This document shows positions 19,984 to 30,019 of a DNA stretch of 64,000 nt, in pieces (positions within the stretch are counted from its first letter, which is position 1; every line of letters begins with the position of its first letter). Below the pieces are notes generated by a model. That model made no database searches. It saw only the letters and a list, made by a program, of their open reading frames with translations, and had not been told where the DNA came from. This DNA is from Colwellia maritima. Its GTDB lineage: Bacteria > Pseudomonadota > Gammaproteobacteria > Enterobacterales > Alteromonadaceae. The DNA is taken from positions 186,001 through 250,000 of the forward strand of contig NZ_JAKKSL010000002.1 of assembly GCF_022669015.1 (NCBI RefSeq), read 5' to 3'. Position numbers and translations under genes: made by a program.

Positions 19984-22113
19984 ATGAATAATAAAAAAAT
20001 TTCTCAAGTTAATTATTTGATTTCTCCATTAGCACTTTTAATCAGTGCTATATTGTCTCCATTTGTTGTTGCCGATGATAATTCATTGGAAGTTATAGAG
20101 GTACATGGGCAAACGCAAAACACCCATTTAGCATTAGGTTCGTCAGAGTCTTTGTTAAGTGAATCGGGGGTTGATTTTTCTGCTGCAGGTGGTGTTTCTA
20201 ATTTACCTATTTTAAATGGGATGATGGGGGACCGAATTAAAGTTCTAGTCGATGGGGCTGACGTTACAGCGGCATGTGCTAATCATATGAATCCGCCTCT
20301 TTCTTATATTTCATCAAACCAAATATCCTCTTACAGTGTAGTTGCCGGTATTTCGCCCGTAAGTGCAGGTGGTGATAATATTGCGGGTGTTATCAATGTA
20401 AATTCTATTGCGCCTAAATACAGTGAAGGCAGTGATTTGGCATGGCACTCAGGTTACCTTTCTGCACGCTATCGCAGTATCGATGATGGACGTTCTGTTG
20501 GTGTTGGTGCGCGGTTAGCCAGTGATACATTAAGCCTTAACTATCAAGGTTCCTTCACGGATGCAGATAGTTATGAAGATGGCAATGGTGATTTAGTGAT
20601 TGATACCTTATACCGAGCACAAAATCACAGTTTAACCGCAGCAATGCGCGATCAAAAACAACAATTTGTTGTGAAATTAACTCATCAAAAAATTCCTTAT
20701 CAAGGCTTTGCAAATCAATACATGGATATGGTGGATAACACCAGTTACGGCGTTGTTGCTCAGTATAAGCGTGAATTAGAAAATAGTGAATTTGAAGGAC
20801 AACTTAATTGGCATAGCGTAAAGCATGAAATGGGTTTTTTCACACCTGAAAAAATGGGCATGATGCCTATGGAAACGGATGCGGAAGATGTAAGTTATCA
20901 ATTAAAATGGCGACTTAATTTAGCAAATAAGAGTACGCTGTTACTCGGACATGAGTATTTTGATTACCGTATTGACGATTGGTGGCCAGGTATTGAAGGT
21001 TCAATGATGATGGGGCCAAATGATTACATTAATATTAATAATGGTAAAAGACAACGTCTAGCAGTATTTGCTGAGTATGAAAGTCAATTATATGAGAAGT
21101 GGTGGCTAAATGCCGGCATGCGTGTTGAAAATGTACATACGCAAGTTGATGACGTACAAGCCTACAATGATGGCATGAGCATGGGCGGAATGGGCGGAAT
21201 GTCAATGGGTCCTAACGATGCTGTTGCGGCTATGGCATTCAATGCGCTTGATAAAGAACGTGATGATACCTTAGTGGATGCAAGCGTGTTATTAAGTTAC
21301 CAAATTACCCATAATGATGAATTACAGTTTGGCTTAGCCCGAAAAAATCGAGCACCAAGTTTGTATGAAAGATATAGGTTGGGGTGTTGGCAGTATGGCC
21401 ACACGAATGATTGGCGGTATGGCGATGGCAATGGCTATATGGGTAACCCCGAGTTAGATGCTGAAACTGCGCATACCTTGAGTGCCACTTACACAAAATC
21501 GGCAAAAGATGATAGTTGGCGTATTAGTACCAACGCTTGGTATACCGATGTTAGTGATTATATTGATGCGGATGTTGTTAGAAACTTGAATACCACTGAT
21601 GATGCAAGTTTAGACCGAAATGCATTACAGTTTACCAATGTTGATGCGACATTGTATGGTGTAAAAGTTGATTTTCAGGCCAGTATTTACGAGTCCAAAC
21701 AACTTGGCGATTTCCAATTAAAAGCCAATATTACCAATACCCGTGGAACACGTGATGATACTAATCAAGACTTATATCAGATAAAACCTTTGCAAACTCA
21801 ATTAGGGCTTCATCAAAAAATAGGCAGATTTGAAAATGCTTTAACGTGGGAATGGGTTGACAATAAAAAACGTGTTGATCATAACCGTTTTGAAAATCAA
21901 ACGGATAGTTACCACCTAGTTAACTTAAGCACAAAAGCATCATGGAATGCGTTAACAGCAAGTCTTGAAGTGACAAACTTACTGGATGAATATTATCAAT
22001 TACCGCTAGGCGGAGTGAGTGTGGCGGAATATAGACGAGATAACGCTCAAGGGTTTCAGCAGCTAGCAGGGCAGGGGCGCTCAGTTAATATCGCATTAAG
22101 TTATGCTTTTTAA
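19984..22113 (+). CDS. TonB-dependent receptor, OprC-like copper receptor
   Basis: A 709-residue outer-membrane receptor: signal peptide (1-30), plug domain (about 40-140), and a beta barrel ending SYAF with terminal Phe. In the plug, C98-A-N-H-M102 within AACANHMNPP matches the CxxxM copper-binding site described for OprC, the TonB-dependent copper receptor. The barrel carries Met-rich stretches (KMGMMPMETD; SMGGMGGMSMGPND), supporting a copper substrate. Energy would come from TonB/ExbBD. The start at 19984 gives the best signal peptide; a GTG upstream at 19969 lies inside an inverted repeat. Copper specificity is inferred from motifs only. Confidence 0.85.
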   Translation: MNNKKISQVNYLISPLALLISAILSPFVVADDNSLEVIEVHGQTQNTHLALGSSESLLSESGVDFSAAGGVSNLPILNGMMGDRIKVLVDGADVTAACANHMNPPLSYISSNQISSYSVVAGISPVSAGGDNIAGVINVNSIAPKYSEGSDLAWHSGYLSARYRSIDDGRSVGVGARLASDTLSLNYQGSFTDADSYEDGNGDLVIDTLYRAQNHSLTAAMRDQKQQFVVKLTHQKIPYQGFANQYMDMVDNTSYGVVAQYKRELENSEFEGQLNWHSVKHEMGFFTPEKMGMMPMETDAEDVSYQLKWRLNLANKSTLLLGHEYFDYRIDDWWPGIEGSMMMGPNDYININNGKRQRLAVFAEYESQLYEKWWLNAGMRVENVHTQVDDVQAYNDGMSMGGMGGMSMGPNDAVAAMAFNALDKERDDTLVDASVLLSYQITHNDELQFGLARKNRAPSLYERYRLGCWQYGHTNDWRYGDGNGYMGNPELDAETAHTLSATYTKSAKDDSWRISTNAWYTDVSDYIDADVVRNLNTTDDASLDRNALQFTNVDATLYGVKVDFQASIYESKQLGDFQLKANITNTRGTRDDTNQDLYQIKPLQTQLGLHQKIGRFENALTWEWVDNKKRVDHNRFENQTDSYHLVNLSTKASWNALTASLEVTNLLDEYYQLPLGGVSVAEYRRDNAQGFQQLAGQGRSVNIALSYAF

Positions 22114-22292
22114 TAAGCGCTTAAAGCTATTATTTTAAAGTACAGTGACTGTTTACAACGGAATGTGAATGGTCACCTGCTATATTATTTCCCTGAATGG
22201 CAATCGTTATTTTATCCATGACCATAAGATTAACGTATTTGCATTTTATACAGCCATCTGAAAATTACTATTTATCCTAAAGCGAACAGTTT

Positions 22293-22709
22293 TTACTTAA
22301 TTAAGTATTGAATCTTGCTCAATTGACTACCGTCATGATTTAAAAAGCAACGATAAGATTTTGTACCGGCATACATGCCGTGTATATTTTTAGAATTTAT
22401 CCCTAAAATTAATACTTGTCTGGCGCCACTATCGTCGGTCATCCATATTTTTTGTGAACTTTCAATTAGGATTGAGTCGGGGTTGTTAAACTTATGCTGT
22501 GATATGAGGTAGTCCACACATTCAGCATTATTATCACTTTCTTTGACATCTCCGCCAGAACCCACCATCACATCGATTTGTTTATATTCATCATCACAAG
22601 GTGTTTGGCTAAATGTACTTACACCATCAACGGTACATTGATATACAGAATTGGCAAACAATGGTGAAGGTAAAAGCATTAATATTATTGACGATAGTAT
22701 TATTTTCAT
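22293..22709 (-). CDS. Small secreted DUF4124-like protein
   Basis: A 138-residue protein starting MKIILSS, with GGAAA upstream and a signal peptide ending SPLFANS. The mature N-terminus VYQCTVDGVSTFSQTPCDD has the Cys-paired pattern of DUF4124, a small periplasmic domain of unknown function. Two further cysteines follow, suggesting two disulfides. The longer in-frame extension upstream has no coding character. It is convergent with the copper receptor gene. Confidence 0.65.
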   Translation of the reverse strand: MKIILSSIILMLLPSPLFANSVYQCTVDGVSTFSQTPCDDEYKQIDVMVGSGGDVKESDNNAECVDYLISQHKFNNPDSILIESSQKIWMTDDSGARQVLILGINSKNIHGMYAGTKSYRCFLNHDGSQLSKIQYLIK

Positions 22710-23074
22710 GAGAATTTCCAAAGTAATACCAGTTTCATTAATTAAGTGATCTATATTATACGTAGAAAAAATTGCTAAGTACAAGGCGTTTTTTTCAATA
22801 ACTAGTTGTTCTAATTAATAAATAAAATTGTGTTTTTATTTATGGTTATTTTGTTGTCGCTTACGGTAAAGGAATGTACAGCTGAAGAGCGCAATCACTA
22901 AGCGATGTTTTTTAAATAAAAATTCTGGGTTAAGTTTTCATACCCCATAATAGTTTTTAATATGGGGTTAATTGCAACAATCTGAAACTTTATAGGAGTA
23001 TTTGTTAAAGGGTAGGTTTAGTCACTGTTATTAGTTATTATAAGGGGACTTTTGATATTTAATAAAACCAACCC

Positions 23075-23764
23075 ATGACAAAAAAATTATTCGTTTGGGA
23101 TCTTTCCGTTAGATTGTTCCACTGGCTACTGATTATTTCACTTTTATCTGCATGGTATACATCAGACGGTGAAAGAGGCTTAATTGATTATCACTTAAAA
23201 ATTGGCTATTTTATTTTAGGCTTAATACTCTTTCGTATTACGTGGGGAATATTTGGCACACATTACGCGAAATTTTCACAATTTCTACCCACGAAAACAA
23301 AGCTGAAAAATTACTTAAAAAAATCAAAACAAGAAAAAGGTTACACCACGATTGGCCATAATCCGTTGGGTGGATTAATGGTGGTTTTTATGTTGTTATT
23401 AATTTTATCACAAGCAATCAGTGGCTTGTTTATGAATGATGATGTATTTACAACAGGGCCCTATTATGAAAGTGCCAGTAGTTCAGTTCAAAAGATTATG
23501 TCGTTTATCCATCACAATGTTTTTGATGTAATACTAATCGTTTCAGTGTTACATATTGGTGCTATTTTTTATTACTTGTTTACTAAGAAAATTAACTTAA
23601 TAGTCCCTATGATTACTGGGTATAAATTAAGTCATAGTGAAAAAACAAGCGGCATAAAGTCATCTAAATTATTATTATCATTAATAATAATTATAATAGT
23701 AGCTGTGTTTTTATATTGGTTGTTGGTGTTGAATATACCAGTAGAGGAAGAGTTTTATTATTAG
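23075..23764 (+). CDS. Cytochrome b561-type membrane protein
   Basis: A 229-residue membrane cytochrome b. It begins VWDLSVRLFHWLL, the first helix with the family's haem-ligand His, and has further histidines in DYHLKIGY, GHNPLGGL and the SFIHHNVFD/VLHIG region, giving the four-helix bis-His haem arrangement of Ni/Fe-hydrogenase b-type cytochromes. A fifth hydrophobic segment is at the C-terminus. It passes electrons between quinol and a periplasmic c-type partner. The convergent gene next door encodes a cytochrome c', a likely partner. Confidence 0.88.
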   Translation: MTKKLFVWDLSVRLFHWLLIISLLSAWYTSDGERGLIDYHLKIGYFILGLILFRITWGIFGTHYAKFSQFLPTKTKLKNYLKKSKQEKGYTTIGHNPLGGLMVVFMLLLILSQAISGLFMNDDVFTTGPYYESASSSVQKIMSFIHHNVFDVILIVSVLHIGAIFYYLFTKKINLIVPMITGYKLSHSEKTSGIKSSKLLLSLIIIIIVAVFLYWLLVLNIPVEEEFYY

Positions 23765-23795
23765 GTGTATTAGGTTAATGAGCCGGTTAGTTTTT

Positions 23796-23833
23796 GAAAA
23801 AGGTCTGAAAATCTAGCGTAGAATTTCAGACCT
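23796..23833 (-). terminator. Terminator after the cytochrome c' gene
   Basis: AGGTCTGAAA and TTTCAGACCT form a 10-bp stem. Read on the minus strand it is followed by TTTTTC, so it terminates the cytochrome c' transcript. It lies seven bases from that gene's stop codon. Confidence 0.8.
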
Positions 23834-23839
23834 GATAAT

Positions 23840-24316
23840 TTAGTCTTCTTGTTTAAAGTTATCGTGACATCCGCCACATGTTTTACCAACACCGCCAATG
23901 GCCGCTCTTGTTGAGGCTTCATCGCCAGTAGATGCCGCTTTAACAAGTTTTTCTGACGCTACTGATAAATCCTTGATTCTTTTTTCAAACGCGTCTCTAT
24001 CAGTCCAAACTTTGTTTAATGCTTCAGTTTTAACTTTATAAGCGCTAGTATCAGTTGCCGTGTAATCAGCAATCATAAAAGATAATTGATTAATTCGAGT
24101 GGCATTTTTTTCAACTACTTTTGCGTCAAAAGGAATTTTACCTTTTGCCATAGCGCCTAACGTACCCATGTTTGCACCCAACATTTTAAATACAGCTTGA
24201 CGCAATTCAGTTGCCTTTACAGCATGTTTTTCTGACGTTGCTGTGTTAGCCACCGCTACATTAGTTGCTAAAATGAGTGCACAAGCCGTTATGATTTTTG
24301 ATGTATTTAATTTCAT
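23840..24316 (-). CDS. Cytochrome c' (class II c-type cytochrome)
   Basis: A 158-residue periplasmic haem protein. A signal peptide ends near VAVANTA, and the CGGCH haem-binding motif is at the extreme C-terminus (about residue 150), as in cytochromes c' and c556. The body is a predicted four-helix bundle (RQAVFKMLGANMG opening it). Such proteins bind NO or carry electrons. It has its own terminator and is convergent with a cytochrome b561 gene, which suggests they form one redox pair. Confidence 0.9.
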   Translation of the reverse strand: MKLNTSKIITACALILATNVAVANTATSEKHAVKATELRQAVFKMLGANMGTLGAMAKGKIPFDAKVVEKNATRINQLSFMIADYTATDTSAYKVKTEALNKVWTDRDAFEKRIKDLSVASEKLVKAASTGDEASTRAAIGGVGKTCGGCHDNFKQED

Positions 24317-24467
24317 TGTTTTCCTTTTCCTTCTTAAGTCGTTAACGAGTAAACTGTACCATTAAAATCTTTATGAGTTAACCATTCAAAGCGTGTTTAA
24401 AGTTGTGTTTGTTATTTTATTTATCGTTATGCAAACTAATTCGTATTCTCTGTGTTTTACGACGCTG

Positions 24468-25004
24468 TTATTCACTTGAGTTATGAACGATTTCTTTTAA
24501 TTCTTGCTTATAATAATTACCGTTATCAACATAATGTATTGCGCCTTGTGCTAGCATGGTTTGTGATTTCTCATCAAGTTGCTTAACGACTTTAGGCGGC
24601 GAGCCCAAGACCAAACTCCCATCAGGAATATTCATATTCTCAGTTACCAATGCATTGGCACCAATTAAGCAGTTTTTGCCAATTATTGCACCATTGAGTA
24701 CAACAGCATTGATCCCTACTAAGCTTCCTTTGCCTATAGTACAGCCATGTAGCATAGCTTTATGCCCAACAGTGACATTTTCAGCTATGGATATAGGAAA
24801 ACCGTCATCAACGTGTAAAACGCTTCCATCTTGAATATTTGAGTTTGTTCCTACGCTAATTTTTGCTTTATCAGCTCTAATGACCACATTAAACCAGATA
24901 CTTGCGTTTTCACCTAACACCACATCACCAATTACACTGGCATTAGGTGCTACAAAACAGTTTTTAGGAATCATTGGGGTAAGTTTACCTAGCTGATAGA
25001 TCAT
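24468..25004 (-). CDS. Gamma carbonic anhydrase family protein (YrdA-like)
   Basis: A 178-residue left-handed beta-helix protein with repeated hexapeptides (VIGDVVLGENASIW, AIIGKNCLIGANALV). The three histidines expected for the trimer-interface metal are present in VLHVD and VGHKAMLHGC. The C-terminal helix follows. The family includes carbonic anhydrases and YrdA proteins whose activity is uncertain. The start MIYQLGK follows AGGAACATACTT. It is transcribed away from, and downstream of, the sensor kinase gene. Confidence 0.88.
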   Translation of the reverse strand: MIYQLGKLTPMIPKNCFVAPNASVIGDVVLGENASIWFNVVIRADKAKISVGTNSNIQDGSVLHVDDGFPISIAENVTVGHKAMLHGCTIGKGSLVGINAVVLNGAIIGKNCLIGANALVTENMNIPDGSLVLGSPPKVVKQLDEKSQTMLAQGAIHYVDNGNYYKQELKEIVHNSSE

Positions 25005-25044
25005 AAGTATGTTCCTTTGTGTTATTTATAAAATTGAACTGATT

Positions 25045-25082
25045 AAGTACTCTTATCTAAATAAAGTACTCTTATCTAAATA
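25045..25082. repeat. Tandem duplication of 19 bp
   Basis: AAGTACTCTTATCTAAATA occurs twice head to tail between the sensor kinase stop and the carbonic anhydrase start. It lies in the promoter region of the latter. Confidence 0.85.
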
Positions 25083-25104
25083 AAAGGTTTATTTAACCAT
25101 TGGC

Positions 25105-26898
25105 TTAATATTTTAATGGTAAAATTAATGAAAACACACTGCCTTTATTAATTTCACTACTTACTGTTACTGTTCCTTTATGGGCTAATGCAATATGTTT
25201 TACAATAGATAACCCCAATCCAGTGCCCCCTAATTGTCTGCTGCGAGCTTTATCTACACGATAAAAACGTTCAAATAAACGAGTTAAGTGCTCTTCAGGA
25301 ATGCCACTTCCTTGGTCTGCAACACTGATCTTTATATCATTGTTTTGTTTCATTACGGTTATCGTTATTTCACTATTACCATTACTATATTTAATGGCGT
25401 TGTTTAATAAATTGATAATGGCTTGTTCTATTAACGCAGAGTTATGTTTAAACTTTATTTCTTCTTTATTGTGTAAAATAATCTTGATGTTTCTTTTTAA
25501 TGCTTTGTCTTTACAAAGAAAAATTGCATTGCTGATGGCGAGCGTAATAGACTCGTTTATAAAGTCAATTTCATCTATTTCTGTCTCTTTTTCTATTTTA
25601 GATAAAGACAGTAAGTTTTCTATAATGCTTTCTAATCGAATGGAATGTGTATGAATAACGTCAATAAAGTAGGCTCTTTTTTCTTGAGCTAAATCAGGGA
25701 ACTCTATCAATGTTTCAGAAAACCCCTGAATAGCGGTAAGCGGGGTTCTCAGTTCATGTGATACATTGGCAACAAATTCTTTACGTTGTAATTCAAATTC
25801 TTTTAGCTTAGTTATGTCATTAAAAACAACAAGTGTGCCACATTTATTTTTATAAATATCAAGCAAAGGAGCTGATTGCGCAAATAACACTTGTTCAAAG
25901 TCGGCATTACTATGAACAACTATTTCTTGTCCAACTGGGCTATCTTGCTGTAATGCATAAGCGATTAGGTTACGTAATTCTTTATTTTCAATAATGGTAT
26001 TTAGATTATTACCTTCAATGTTCTTTGCGGAAATCTTTAATATTTTATAGGCTGCTTGATTTATACGCAGAATTTTTTGGTTATTATCAACCGCTATAAC
26101 GCCTTCTACCATGCTTGAAAATACTGCTTCTTGTTCGTTCCGTTGGTTAAGAATAATTTCAATTCGTTGGTTTAATTCAATGGCAATTTCGTTGAATGCT
26201 TGGCCTAATTGTTCAGTTTCGAGGGAATCATTTGAATGTAGTTGCACACGACTAGAAAAGTCTCCTTTAGCTAGGCGTTGTGCTTGTACCTTTATCATTT
26301 CAAGGGGCCTTACTAACGATTTAGATAGCCACCAACTGGCAAAAATAGTCATTAAAATAAGCATGATAAAGCCTATCGCTATTTTATAATAAATGCTCCA
26401 TAGGGCTTTTTGTAAGGTGTCTAACGGTGTTGATGTTCTAATAAAACCAATTATATTTCCTTGTGCATGTAGCGGCATGGCAAAATTCATTCCGTCGGTA
26501 GCAATCGTGTTGCTATACCTTATGGATAAGCCTTTACCAACAAGCATAGCTTGTTTTATTTCAGGTCTATTTTTATGGTTATTCATCTTTTGTGGATTTT
26601 CTTTATTATCACCAAGCACTTTGCCTGAAGGTAAAATAATTGTTAGGCGAGTAAGTGATTCGTTCCCCAGAAGTACTGTTTTTTTCTGAATATCTTGATA
26701 GTTATTTGATTGAATCAGGCGTGAAAATTCAGGTGCTAACAATTTTGCTCTAATTTCTAAATCAATTGCGCGCTCTTGATAATAGAAGGATTTAAAAGAC
26801 CAAAGTGCAATCATTACAAAAGCAAGCAGTGAAATAAAGGAGATAAGTAAGAAAGAGGGGTACAACTTCCAAAAAAGGGTCTTGCGTTTTATTGTCAT
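25105..26898 (-). CDS. PhoR-like membrane sensor histidine kinase
   Basis: A 597-residue kinase: first membrane helix (about 12-34), extracytoplasmic sensor domain (35-165), second helix (170-190), HAMP (190-245), PAS (about 255-360), dimerisation domain with phospho-acceptor His in VSHELRTPL (about 385), and ATPase domain with N box NLLNNAIKYS, G1 DQGSGIP and G2 GGTGLGLSI. All catalytic residues are intact. No response regulator is adjacent, so it is an orphan in this window. It is divergent from the arsenic operon across 250 bases, so it might sense an arsenic- or phosphate-related signal, but that is speculation. Confidence 0.88.
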   Translation of the reverse strand: MTIKRKTLFWKLYPSFLLISFISLLAFVMIALWSFKSFYYQERAIDLEIRAKLLAPEFSRLIQSNNYQDIQKKTVLLGNESLTRLTIILPSGKVLGDNKENPQKMNNHKNRPEIKQAMLVGKGLSIRYSNTIATDGMNFAMPLHAQGNIIGFIRTSTPLDTLQKALWSIYYKIAIGFIMLILMTIFASWWLSKSLVRPLEMIKVQAQRLAKGDFSSRVQLHSNDSLETEQLGQAFNEIAIELNQRIEIILNQRNEQEAVFSSMVEGVIAVDNNQKILRINQAAYKILKISAKNIEGNNLNTIIENKELRNLIAYALQQDSPVGQEIVVHSNADFEQVLFAQSAPLLDIYKNKCGTLVVFNDITKLKEFELQRKEFVANVSHELRTPLTAIQGFSETLIEFPDLAQEKRAYFIDVIHTHSIRLESIIENLLSLSKIEKETEIDEIDFINESITLAISNAIFLCKDKALKRNIKIILHNKEEIKFKHNSALIEQAIINLLNNAIKYSNGNSEITITVMKQNNDIKISVADQGSGIPEEHLTRLFERFYRVDKARSRQLGGTGLGLSIVKHIALAHKGTVTVSSEINKGSVFSLILPLKY

Positions 26899-27044
26899 TT
26901 TATAGTCTTTATCAATGGACGTTGTGATTGATTATCTTCATAAGAGAAATTCTTAAATTTTAAGCTTGTGATAATACTATATTAATTAGGAAAAATAGTA
27001 ACGAGTTTTATAGTGAATTGTTAGTTTATCTATACTTTAATGTA

Positions 27045-27076
27045 AAATATTGTATATATGAAATATTGCATATATA
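27045..27076 (+). promoter_or_regulatory. Candidate ArsR operator / promoter region of the ars operon
   Basis: Two 16-base near-identical direct repeats (AAATATTGTATATATG and AAATATTGCATATATA) contain an inverted repeat TATATG-N8-CATATA at 27055-27074. They lie about 75 bases before the ArsC-ArsR start, where an autoregulating ArsR-type repressor would bind. No exact consensus match, so this is tentative. Confidence 0.4.
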
Positions 27077-27148
27077 ATAATTTTTATGTAAAGTGATTGT
27101 TATATTGTTTAGGTATGGTTTTGATTTTCTGGAGAGACAATAGTAACT

Positions 27149-27979
27149 ATGAATAAAAATAAACGCAGCGTTCTTTTTCTTTGTACGGGTAATTCCGCTA
27201 GGTCGCAAATTGCAGAAGCTTTACTTAAACATAAGGCGGGCGATAAGTTTGATGTTTTTAGCGCAGGCACTCATCCAGAAGCTATTGACTTACGCGCGAT
27301 AGATGCATTAGAACAATTTGGTGTAGAGACAACGCATTTGGTTCCTAAAAGCGTTGATACATTTACAGGCAAAACTTTTGATTTTGTTATTACATTATGT
27401 GACAGAGCAAGCAATGAATGTAGAGACTTCCCTAATACAGATAAGCAATTGTCATGGGACATTCCTGATCCTAAAACTCGTACCGATTATATGCCTTTTA
27501 CAACAACATTAAATGAGTTGAATAATCGTTTATCGATGTTTTTATTGGTAGAGCATACAAGTGATGTAAACCTTGCTGATTCAAATTTTAATAAAAATGT
27601 TGTTACAAAAACACAAAAGCAATTCGTTACCCTTGATCCTGTCGATTTTTATAAAAACTTTACCGATGAAATCAGGCTTAAAGTCTTAATGCTGTCGCAT
27701 TATCATGGTGAACTTTGTGTTTGCGAGTTGATGGAAGCGTTGGCTGAAGACAGTCAACCAAAAGTTTCGCGAAATTTAGCGGTATTAAGAAAATCTAACA
27801 TCATAACGGCAAGAAAACATGGGCAATGGGTTTTTTATCGAATCAATCCACAATTACCGCTTTGGGCCAAATCAGTCATAGCACAAACAACTGAAAATAA
27901 TATTGTGATGATCTGTAAACCGCTTAAGCGTTTAGCTGAAATGAAAAATCGCCCAAGTAAAGCCAATTTTTGTAAGTAA
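27149..27979 (+). CDS. Arsenate reductase-ArsR regulator fusion
   Basis: A 276-residue fusion. Residues 5-140 are a low-molecular-weight-phosphatase-type arsenate reductase with P-loop C12TGNSARSQ, the redox pair C84-x6-C91 and the WDIPDP acid loop, so it should be active with thioredoxin. Residues about 165-255 are an ArsR/SmtB winged helix whose ELC190VC192EL is the arsenite-binding cysteine pair, with QPKVSRNLAVLRKS as recognition helix. A single protein could thus reduce arsenate and sense the arsenite product. It opens the ars operon, with ACR3, permease, GAPDH and ArsJ behind it. Confidence 0.9.
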   Translation: MNKNKRSVLFLCTGNSARSQIAEALLKHKAGDKFDVFSAGTHPEAIDLRAIDALEQFGVETTHLVPKSVDTFTGKTFDFVITLCDRASNECRDFPNTDKQLSWDIPDPKTRTDYMPFTTTLNELNNRLSMFLLVEHTSDVNLADSNFNKNVVTKTQKQFVTLDPVDFYKNFTDEIRLKVLMLSHYHGELCVCELMEALAEDSQPKVSRNLAVLRKSNIITARKHGQWVFYRINPQLPLWAKSVIAQTTENNIVMICKPLKRLAEMKNRPSKANFCK

Positions 27980-28006
27980 TGTCAGTAAAAATAAAGGATA
28001 TAAATA

Positions 28007-29029
28007 ATGGGAATTTTTGAACGCTATCTCTCACTTTGGGTTGGTATCAGCATAGTCTTAGGTGTGGTGTTAGGTTTGTGGCAACCTGATGCTTTTCAAG
28101 CTATTGCTAAGTTTGAAATTGCCCATGTTAATATTGCCGTTGCGGTATTTATTTGGGTGATGATATATCCCATGATGGTACAAATTGATTTTTCAGCAAT
28201 TAAAAATGTCGGTAAAAATCCGAAGGGATTGGTATTGACTATTGTCATTAATTGGTTGATTAAACCTTTTACAATGGCCGCTTTAGGTTGGTTATTTTTT
28301 AATATTCTATTTGCTGATTTAGTCGACCCCACATCAGCACAAGAATACATTCGGTATGATTTTACTGGGTGTTGCCCCTTGTACAGCCATGGTATTTGTC
28401 TGGTCGCAACTGACCAAAGGAGATCCTAATTACACCTTGGTTCAGGTGTCTGTCAATGATGTGATTATGATATTTGCTTTTGCCCCTATTTCAGCATTAT
28501 TGCTAGGCGTAAGCGATATTCAAGTTCCTTGGGTAACGTTATTTATTTCTGTGGTGCTTTATGTGTTGCTACCTTTGATCGGCCGGTGTATTCACACGAA
28601 AAATTTTGAATAATAGTGAAAAATCGTTAACGTATTTTTTATCAGTAATGAAACCTTGGTCAGTTATTGGTTTACTTGCTACCGTTGTTTTATTATTCGG
28701 CTTTCAAGCTAACACTATTATAGATGAACCGGAAACTATCGGTTTAATTGCTATTCCGCTAATGATTCAAACTTACGGGATTTTTATTATTGCATACATG
28801 GCAGCTAAATGGATGAAGCTTCCACATAATATTGCGGCACCGGACCTGTTTAATTGGTACATCTAACTTCTTTGAATTAGCGGTTGCTGTGGCTATTTCA
28901 CTGTTCGGTTTACATTCAGGTGCGGCTTTGGCAACGGTTGTCGGCGTACTGGTTGAGGTGCCTGTGATGTTATCATTGGTTTATATTATTAATCGCACAC
29001 AACACTGGTTTGGAGAAACGCATGTTTGA
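28007..29029 (+). CDS. acr3: ACR3-family arsenite efflux permease (three frameshifts)
   Basis: Four consecutive frames (28007-28429, 28356-28613, 28606-28866, 28832-29029) together give one complete ten-helix ACR3/ArsB transporter of about 340 residues. [13 protein letters not shown] carries the essential membrane cysteine, and [16 protein letters not shown] is the C-terminal signature. The breaks lie at about 28351 (ATTCGGT), 28581 (ATCGGCCGGT) and 28843 (CCGGACC). At each, a conserved Ala-Gly or Pro-Ala would be encoded by GCCGG-like sequence. The protein extrudes arsenite across the inner membrane. As written it is not translatable. The start [11 protein letters not shown] has AAAGGA upstream. 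Confidence 0.85.
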
Positions 29030-30019
29030 ATGGTTTACTGATTTTGCTACTTGGTTAGTAGTAGATATTTTTGGCTTATCAAAAGCCACAAAACTGGGTG
29101 ATGCACTGCATTTTTTCATAGAAGATACCACGAAAATATTCTTTTTATTATTAGTGATGATTTATGTGATTGCATTATTACGCGCCTCAATGAATGTTGA
29201 ACGTGTACGTGATTATTTGGCAGGAAAAAACAAAGGTATTGGTTATTTATTAGGGTCTGGCTTTGGCGCTATTACGCCTTTTTGTTCATGTTCAAGTATT
29301 CCCGTATTTCTAGGGTTTACCTCAGCAGGCATTCCTGTTGGTATTACCATGTCATTTTTAATTACATCGCCTTTAATTAATGAAGTTGCGGTATTGTTAT
29401 TGCTTGGTTTGTTGGGTTGGAAATTTACCATGCTCTATGTTGTTGTTGGCATGTTAGTGGGTATTTTAGGTGGTTTCTTTCTTGATGCGATTAAAGCAGA
29501 GCGTTGGCTACAATCGTTTGCGGCTAAAGCGTTAGAAAAGGGTCAACAAGTTACAACGACTTCAAACGGTTCACCGGTAAGTTTATCGTTTAAAGAACGC
29601 CATAGTTTTGCTAAAGAAGAAATCCGGAAATTTTTGGTCGAGTATGGAAATGGGTCATCATTGGGGTTGGTTTAGGTGCGGCGTTACATGGCTTTGTGCC
29701 GGAAGGCCGGATTAAAGAAAATTTAGGTAATGGACAGTGGTGGTCTGTACCTTCTGCGGTTTTATTGGGCATCCCATTGTATTCAAACGCCACGGGTGTG
29801 ATTCCTGTGATGGAAAGCTTAATTAAACAAGGATTGCCTATTGGAACCACACTCGCTTTTTGTATGAGTACCGTTGCTGCTAGCTTCCCAGAATTTATTT
29901 TACTAAAACAAGTCATGCAATGGCGGTTACTAGCCATACTATTTTTGGTTCTGCTTGTTGCATTTACACTTATTGGCCGGATTTTTAATATATTAACCCC
30001 TTCATTTAAGGAAAATATC
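29022..30019 (+). CDS. Permease with CSCS motif, DUF318/ArsP-type (one frameshift)
   Basis: A membrane permease of about 330 residues with eight or more helices. [12 protein letters not shown] is the signature of the DUF318 (ArsP, SO_0444-like) family, which exports trivalent organoarsenicals or metals. The first frame ends at 29675; the second continues as [26 protein letters not shown]. One base lost near 29625 (CCGGAAA) explains the break. It overlaps the acr3 end by eight bases, with GGAGAA before the ATG. In the sequence as given the frame reads on without a stop into the thioredoxin-like gene that follows. Confidence 0.8.
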
